Assembly (NCBI RefSeq): GCF_000003605.2
Contig: NW_003108092.1
Coordinates: 191,078 to 215,305, forward strand
DNA from: Saccoglossus kowalevskii
Lineage: Eukaryota; Hemichordata; Enteropneusta; Harrimaniidae
Length of the DNA stretch: 24,228 bases
Direction of reading: 5' to 3'
Shown: one piece after another, positions 22,101-24,228 of the stretch
How positions within the stretch are numbered: the first letter of the stretch is position 1
Layout of the letters: the number at the start of each line of letters is the position of its first letter
Notes under the pieces: generated by a model
What the model saw: only the letters and a program-made list of their open reading frames with translations
What the model was told of the DNA's origin: nothing
The model's database searches: none
Program-made: the position numbers and the translations under genes

Positions 22101-23427
22101 GAGTGTATATAAAACTTATGCTATCCAATCCAATTGTTCTCTTATATTTCAGATTAAATACACACAAGGGGAGATGCCAATGGCCTGCAAATATTTCTCA
22201 CAAGCTGCCAAGTTAAATGGGGATAACATGAGAGCTCTTTATGGAATATTTATGGTAAATATTAAATACCCAATGAGGTCAAAGGTCACTGATAATAAAG
22301 TACTACCAAACTGCTAAAAGTTGTTTAGTGTGCACATTTGCTGGAAGATGCAGTTGCTCAGAACTTTTTTCTTGTTGCTGCCAAAATAAAACAAGTAACC
22401 TCTCGGCTGAGATAGCTCCGCTGTTAGCACTGCACATTTCAATTAAAGAACAGAAGATATCATTAGAAAATGAACAATATGCATAGTATCAATGCAATGA
22501 GACTTGCTGTTTTCAACAAGAATTCAAAAATATCATTTTTCACTATAAATTATTGTGGTTTTTAACAAGAAGTCGAAAATATCAATTTTTACCAAAAATT
22601 TATAAAAATATTCATCAAAATTAGAGAATTGAAGATATCATCATGAAATGAACAAATTTGAGAGTGGTTCACATGTAGTACCTATATATGTAATATCAAA
22701 GCAATTGGACTTGTGGTTTTTAACAAGAAGTTGAAAATATCACTTTTTACCAAAAATGACAAAAATATTGACCAAAATTAGAGAATTGAAGATATGATCA
22801 TGAAATGAACAAATCTGAGAGAGGTCTACCCAAGGTACATATACACCAAGTATCAAAGCATTCAGGCTTGTAGTTTTCAAGAAGAAGTTGAAAAAGTAAA
22901 ACATTGACACATACGACGACGACAGACAATCACTCATATGATAAGCTCCGCTCGACAAAGTCGACAGCGGAGCTAATGATACCTTATATGGTCATGTGAT
23001 CTATTGTAACTAGAGTATTATGACAGATATACAAGTTTAAACAGTGCATGTAATCTGCCATCTGATGGTTTAGTTTTGTTAATACAACTATATATTTTGT
23101 TTTTTCACTAGTCTGCTAGTAATTTAGCCGGGTCACCGAAAGGAAATGCTAAAACGAAGAAAGATAATATGAAGTATGCAGCGTGGGCTGCAAGACAAAT
23201 ATCTGAAAAGTATAAGGTAAGACAATATTCCACGAAAGTCTATCAGAAAGTTTATCAGCTTGTTCTTCAGTAGTTTTAAATATGCAAAATTATATTTGAC
23301 TATAATTGACTATAACCAACTTTGATGTATTTATTTTCAGTCTGTGGAAATGAGGGACCACGATGCACAAGTCGAGGCGATTGAAGAAATGTTAGATTCC
23401 CTTCAAGTTGTACCATCAACAAACTAG
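7119..23427 (+). CDS. EMC2: ER membrane protein complex subunit 2, complete
   Basis: EMC2 (TTC35) is the cytosolic tetratricopeptide-repeat scaffold of the EMC, which inserts tail-anchored and multipass proteins into the ER membrane. Coding exons are 7119-7158, 7422-7535, 9030-9180, 10102-10159, 10317-10402, 20357-20416, 21414-21495, 22153-22254, 23112-23216 and 23341-23427. They total 885 nt, or 294 aa, close to the usual ~297. Every intron is GT/AG and every phase joins. Landmarks are an N-terminus with [26 protein letters not shown] (exon 2/3), the TPR helices [16 protein letters not shown] (exon 4) and [20 protein letters not shown] (exons 6-7), [13 protein letters not shown] (end of exon 7), IKYTQG (exon 8), and the strongly conserved [15 protein letters not shown] (exon 9). 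Intron 5 is about 10 kb of nested transposons, and the exon 7 donor is tandemly amplified. The reading frame is intact. Confidence 0.97.
8668..8857. mobile_element. TACTGTAAA-type palindromic miniature element, copy 1 (EMC2 intron 2)
   Basis: The ends are imperfect inverted repeats: TACTGTAAAATATTTTATTT at the left and, read on the opposite strand, TACTGTGAAATATTTTAGCT at the right. Internally there are repeated motifs of the form CAGTGAAAATAAAATCCAGT. The same termini recur at 9212-9387 and in the element split by the DIRS insertion. No coding capacity is visible. It is likely a non-autonomous DNA transposon; its superfamily is not determined because the target duplication is unclear. Confidence 0.6.
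9212..9387. mobile_element. TACTGTAAA-type palindromic miniature element, copy 2 (EMC2 intron 3)
   Basis: The left end reads TACTGTAAATCACTTAATTT. The right end, on the opposite strand, reads TACTGTAAACCAGTTAATTT with TTCACTG inside it. Length (176 bp) and ends match copy 1 and the interrupted copy at 12318. The element starts about 30 bp after the exon 3 donor. It is non-coding. Confidence 0.6.
9679..9864. repeat. Inverted-repeat element in EMC2 intron 3
   Basis: CAATCTGATTAAAATAAGAT near 9679 is matched in reverse complement by ATCTTATTTTAATCAGATTG ending near 9864. The similarity weakens inward (GATTCTAGTTTGGG versus GATTTTAGTATGGG). The interior is a low-complexity TTTATT-rich tract. It is probably a miniature transposon of about 185 bp. 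A related CAGATTGGTA motif near 9513 may be a fragment of the same family. Confidence 0.55.
10411..11784. mobile_element. PIF/Harbinger-like element with 51-bp terminal inverted repeats, partly unsequenced
   Basis: Both ends begin GGGAAGAGTAGGAAATCAAA when read inward. The inverted similarity covers about 51 bp (10411-10461 and 11734-11784) with few mismatches. The element is flanked by TTA on both sides (10408-10410, 11785-11787). A 3-bp TWA target duplication plus GGG termini is the signature of PIF/Harbinger elements. The subterminal sequence holds several ACCGCGGT palindromes, unlike the AT-rich host intron. About 780 bp of the interior is missing, so the presence of a transposase cannot be judged. 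A total of about 1.37 kb suggests a non-autonomous copy if the gap size is right. It sits 8 nt past the exon 5 donor. Confidence 0.75.
10566..11345. other. Assembly gap (780 Ns)
   Basis: A run of N only. It lies entirely inside the Harbinger-like element, so the gap probably results from repeat collapse. Open frames spanning it are artefacts. Confidence 0.99.
11885..12019. repeat. Hairpin element with perfect 34-bp arms
   Basis: The arms at 11885-11918 and 11986-12019 are exact reverse complements (outer end GCAAGATATTTACATACACC). The spacer is 67 nt. Just outside, TTACAGC on the left and GCTGTAA on the right extend the symmetry, with GCCCGC-type extra bases on the right. Perfect arms suggest a recent insertion or gene conversion between arms. 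No protein-coding potential is seen. Confidence 0.8.
12189..12220. repeat. 16-bp tandem duplication in EMC2 intron 5
   Basis: Two perfect adjacent copies of CCCTCTCTCATTGTAA. It appears to be a simple local duplication. Confidence 0.85.
12493..12722 (+). repeat. DIRS left inverted terminal repeat
   Basis: Positions 12529-12692 match 19594-19757 in reverse complement with about six mismatches and one indel. Positions 12683-12722 match 18054-18092. The outermost 67 nt (12493-12559) match 17884-17950 in reverse complement with two mismatches. The motif TCAAAATGACTATTTTGA (12533-12550) is a 7-bp-stem palindrome present in all three places. In DIRS elements this repeat holds the promoter. Confidence 0.88.
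13319..14882 (+). pseudogene. DIRS Gag-like region, broken
   Basis: This is the first coding zone of the retroelement, where DIRS elements carry a Gag-like structural protein. An ATG at 13319 starts [13 protein letters not shown] but stops after about 35 codons. Fragments in shifting frames continue, for example [16 protein letters not shown] near 13570-13620 and a longer open stretch at 13672-14175. Near 14655-14882 a helical, alanine/leucine-rich segment ([18 protein letters not shown]) resembles the C-terminal part of DIRS Gag proteins. Multiple stops and frameshifts rule out an intact product. The assignment rests mainly on position and composition; Gag is poorly conserved. Confidence 0.5.
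14976..16740 (+). pseudogene. DIRS reverse transcriptase / RNase H, broken
   Basis: The ORF seems to open at 14976 with a basic, glycine/serine-rich leader ([15 protein letters not shown]). RT blocks follow in different frames: IRQEVAV (near 15460), then [20 protein letters not shown] and HMETPF (15575-15650), [10 protein letters not shown] (15678-15710) and [15 protein letters not shown] (15799-15843). These are the standard DIRS RT motifs. The polymerase active-site motif, normally YLDD before a WLL stretch, is degraded to SDPDYWLL. Downstream, [11 protein letters not shown] (near 16220) and [11 protein letters not shown] (near 16335) match RNase H blocks. [11 protein letters not shown] and [13 protein letters not shown] (near 16408-16490) match the usual linker segment. 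Several frameshifts and stops make this a pseudogene. Confidence 0.88.
16741..17530 (+). pseudogene. DIRS tyrosine recombinase, broken
   Basis: In DIRS elements this integrase-like enzyme resolves the circular intermediate into the genome. The SAM-like N-terminal core-binding domain is clear: [12 protein letters not shown] followed by [14 protein letters not shown] (16850-16930). [10 protein letters not shown] (around 17090), [10 protein letters not shown] (near 17143) and [10 protein letters not shown] (near 17214) mark the catalytic half. The C-terminal landmarks [20 protein letters not shown] are at about 17407-17466. At least two frameshifts separate these blocks, and I could not confirm the full R-H-R-Y catalytic set, so it should be inactive. 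Confidence 0.82.
17884..18008. repeat. DIRS internal complementary region, also a hairpin
   Basis: The first 67 nt (17884-17950) are the reverse complement of the extreme left end (12493-12559; 65 of 67 match). AATTTAGGCGAGGGTT (17947-17962) is the exact reverse complement of the extreme right end (19759-19774). The region therefore spells the joined ends of the element, as expected for the template that lets DIRS DNA circularise. Unusually, 17977-18008 then repeats the left end in direct orientation. The whole 17918-18005 stretch thus folds as an imperfect hairpin with about 40-nt arms around CTCC (17963-17966). Confidence 0.82.
18410..18670 (-). pseudogene. BED-type zinc-finger fragment, probable hAT transposase N-terminus
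   Basis: The open frame of about 86 codons extends upstream without a stop into the adjacent hairpin, and it has no ATG of its own. It contains [14 protein letters not shown] (Cys-x2-Cys), then [17 protein letters not shown] (His-x4-His). That is the spacing of a BED finger, a DNA-binding domain common at the N-terminus of hAT transposases and genes derived from them. The frame stops at 18410 with no catalytic domain following, so this is a truncated remnant or a single exon. Confidence 0.55.
18681..18910. repeat. 230-bp hairpin element within the hAT-like insertion
   Basis: The outer arms begin AGACTGGCAAAGTCAGGACT at 18681. On the opposite strand from 18910 they begin AGACTGGCGAAGTCGGGACT. 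The arms continue with similarity for about 90 nt. The centre is a perfect 14-bp stem (CACAGTCCCTCTAT, 18767-18780, against 18784-18797) with a 3-nt loop. A near copy of this central motif lies at 19489-19515. It may be a separate miniature element or part of the hAT-like element. I see no clear target duplication. Confidence 0.7.
19901..20020. mobile_element. Hairpin element with about 45-nt arms and flanking 15-bp direct repeats
   Basis: The arms at 19901-19946 and 19977-20020 are near-perfect reverse complements (inner end GTAGTCCTAAATA) around a TTTATT-rich loop. TTAAAAATTATGTGG occurs exactly at 19893-19907 and again at 20058-20072. The left copy overlaps the first bases of the left arm. 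The direct repeats look like a long target duplication, or a tandem-duplication relic. Confidence 0.65.
20807..20932. mobile_element. Hairpin element with 41-nt arms (EMC2 intron 6)
   Basis: The arms at 20807-20847 (GTTATTACAAAAATACCTCA onward) and 20892-20932 pair with only a few mismatches. The 44-nt loop is GC-richer. It is non-coding and likely a miniature inverted-repeat transposon of about 126 bp. Confidence 0.7.
21445..22132 (+). repeat. EMC2: 67-bp tandem array duplicating the EMC2 exon 7 end and its splice donor
   Basis: Ten full units and a partial eleventh follow each other with an exact 67-bp period and no indels. Each unit is 51 nt of exon 7 (17 codons, ending in RYAE) followed by 16 nt of intron 7 beginning GTGAGT. 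The first unit is the real exon end. Donor GT positions fall at 21496, 21563, 21630, 21697, 21764, 21831, 21898, 21965, 22032 and 22099. Copies differ by scattered substitutions (for example GGTATACTGTG in unit 4), and every GTGAGT donor is intact. Reading through the first donor hits TAA after 13 codons, so only the first donor gives full-length protein. Conservation of the downstream exon (22153) shows the gene is otherwise normal. Confidence 0.95.
22413..22975. mobile_element. Inverted-terminal-repeat element with internal repeats (EMC2 intron 8)
   Basis: The termini are a perfect 12-bp inverted repeat, TAGCTCCGCTGT at 22413-22424 and ACAGCGGAGCTA at 22964-22975. A second internal AGCTCCGCT near 22943 makes the right end a compact hairpin. 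Inside are about three diverged tandem units of roughly 160-175 bp. They share GAAGATATCATCATGAAATG-like and AACAAGAAGTTGAAAATATC-like motifs (near 22450, 22625 and 22785). A CGACGACGACAGACAATCAC-type segment precedes the right end. No ORF is present; it appears to be a non-autonomous DNA element. Confidence 0.65.
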
Positions 23428-23744
23428 CCCCTTTGTACGATACCGGCAACCCATCATGATATAATGGTTTCTTCTGTAGTTGCCATGACTACCATGAGTG
23501 AAAGAATAGAGTGGATTATTTGCAGTTATTGTTTATTCAAATCATATCTGATATCTGCAACTCCTGACAGAATACAAATAATGTATGGGATTTAAGTTCT
23601 ATGGGAGCCCACTGTAATAACTCTGTCAGTAAGATGTATTCGCATCAAACTGGATTTTCGGTCAACAAACTTGACACCATGTACTTGTATATAATCTATT
23701 TCGGCCGTTGGGCAAGAGTGAAAGTCATGATCAAATATTATAAA

Positions 23745-23750
23745 ATTAAA
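23745..23750 (+). terminator. EMC2: Probable poly(A) signal of EMC2
   Basis: ATTAAA about 320 nt after the stop codon at 23425-23427. No canonical AATAAA was seen between the stop and this site. A G-rich tract follows at about 23804-23815, as is common downstream of cleavage sites. Confidence 0.45.
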
Positions 23751-23759
23751 GTAAAGACT

Positions 23760-24228
23760 ACTTTGCTGGTAACCTTGTTATAGGGTTAACGTATTCCCAC
23801 TTGGGGGGGGGGGGTCTGTTAGTATGGTTGGTTGGTTAATGGGCAATAGCTATGATGATGGAGGGCATTCAGTATTGCATTAGGGAATTATTCGAACAGT
23901 CAGTCAGCAATATATCTTGCAAAACACTTGGGTCTTTTAAAGAATGGTTGTTGCATACGCACGCTAGATAATACTTGCTATTCACCATGTTGACAACCCC
24001 TATGAAATAGTAATCACAAACCACGCGCATGTGGCGCCGACAAGTCTAGATTAGGCAAAGACCATAGCTGCAAGTCATTTTGCTAACCGACTGTCTGAAT
24101 AATTCTCAGAATGGCTGTAATGTCATAGTGGTGTGGCATTAGCAAGGGCATTAATTATTTGTAAAGCAGGGAGAAAGATCTCATTGATTTTAGATGTGGG
24201 GTACAAATCATTATTTATTGGTGGGGGT
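23760..24228. other. Downstream flank, no gene recognised
   Basis: This is non-coding sequence after the EMC2 3' end. It includes a poly-G run (about 23804-23813) and short GGTT repeats (about 23828-23837). No exon, RNA gene or transposon terminus was recognised. Confidence 0.5.

Noticed and set aside
21445-22132. CRISPR-like array
   Set aside because: The 67-bp repeats are directly adjacent with no unique spacers, they derive from the neighbouring exon, and the genome is eukaryotic.
22036-22317. 93-codon frame reading through the last array unit into EMC2 exon 8
   Set aside because: It crosses an intron segment with a clear acceptor at 22151-22152. The exon 8 residues belong to EMC2, spliced from the donor at 21496.

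Overview
This is eukaryotic nuclear DNA. It has intron-rich genes with GT/AG splice sites, AT-rich introns, hexamer poly(A) signals, and many palindromic miniature elements plus a DIRS-type retroelement. The protein sequences, including an axonemal dynein chain, and the repeat types point to a ciliated marine invertebrate, perhaps a deuterostome. No marker in the window fixes the species. There are no bacterial genes, rRNA genes or CRISPR arrays, and I recognised no tRNA genes.

Layout. (1) 49-337, minus: a candidate two-exon gene for a small secreted peptide with its own poly(A) signal. (2) 338-2160: intergenic. (3) 2175-6734, minus: DNALI1 (axonemal dynein light intermediate chain, p28), complete in six coding exons, 258 aa. 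(4) 6735-7118: a 384-bp head-to-head intergenic region that should act as a bidirectional promoter. (5) 7119-23427, plus: EMC2 (ER membrane protein complex subunit 2, formerly TTC35), complete in ten coding exons, 294 aa. All exon junctions are in phase. (6) 23428-24228: EMC2 3' UTR and downstream flank.

Most of the EMC2 gene is transposon-filled intron. Intron 5 (10403-20356, about 10 kb) starts with a PIF/Harbinger-like element (10411-11784, containing a 780-base assembly gap) only 8 bases past the splice donor. A 34-bp-arm hairpin follows, then a nested stack. A small palindromic element (12318-12492 plus 19775-19807) is split by a decayed DIRS-type tyrosine-recombinase retroelement (12493-19774). 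That element keeps both inverted terminal repeats and the internal complementary region. Its right terminal repeat is in turn split by a hAT-like element (18093-19593) carrying a BED-finger fragment and a 230-bp hairpin. More hairpin elements lie at 19901-20020 (intron 5) and 20807-20932 (intron 6).

The most unusual feature is at the exon 7/intron 7 boundary of EMC2. The last 51 nt of exon 7 plus the first 16 nt of the intron, splice donor included, are tandemly repeated ten times at an exact 67-bp period (21445-22114, with a partial eleventh copy). The authentic 5' splice site is therefore followed by nine near-identical decoys, and use of any decoy would introduce an in-frame stop.

The two conserved genes are functionally unrelated (ciliary motility versus membrane-protein insertion) and are linked only by the shared promoter region. 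The transposon genes are all broken.
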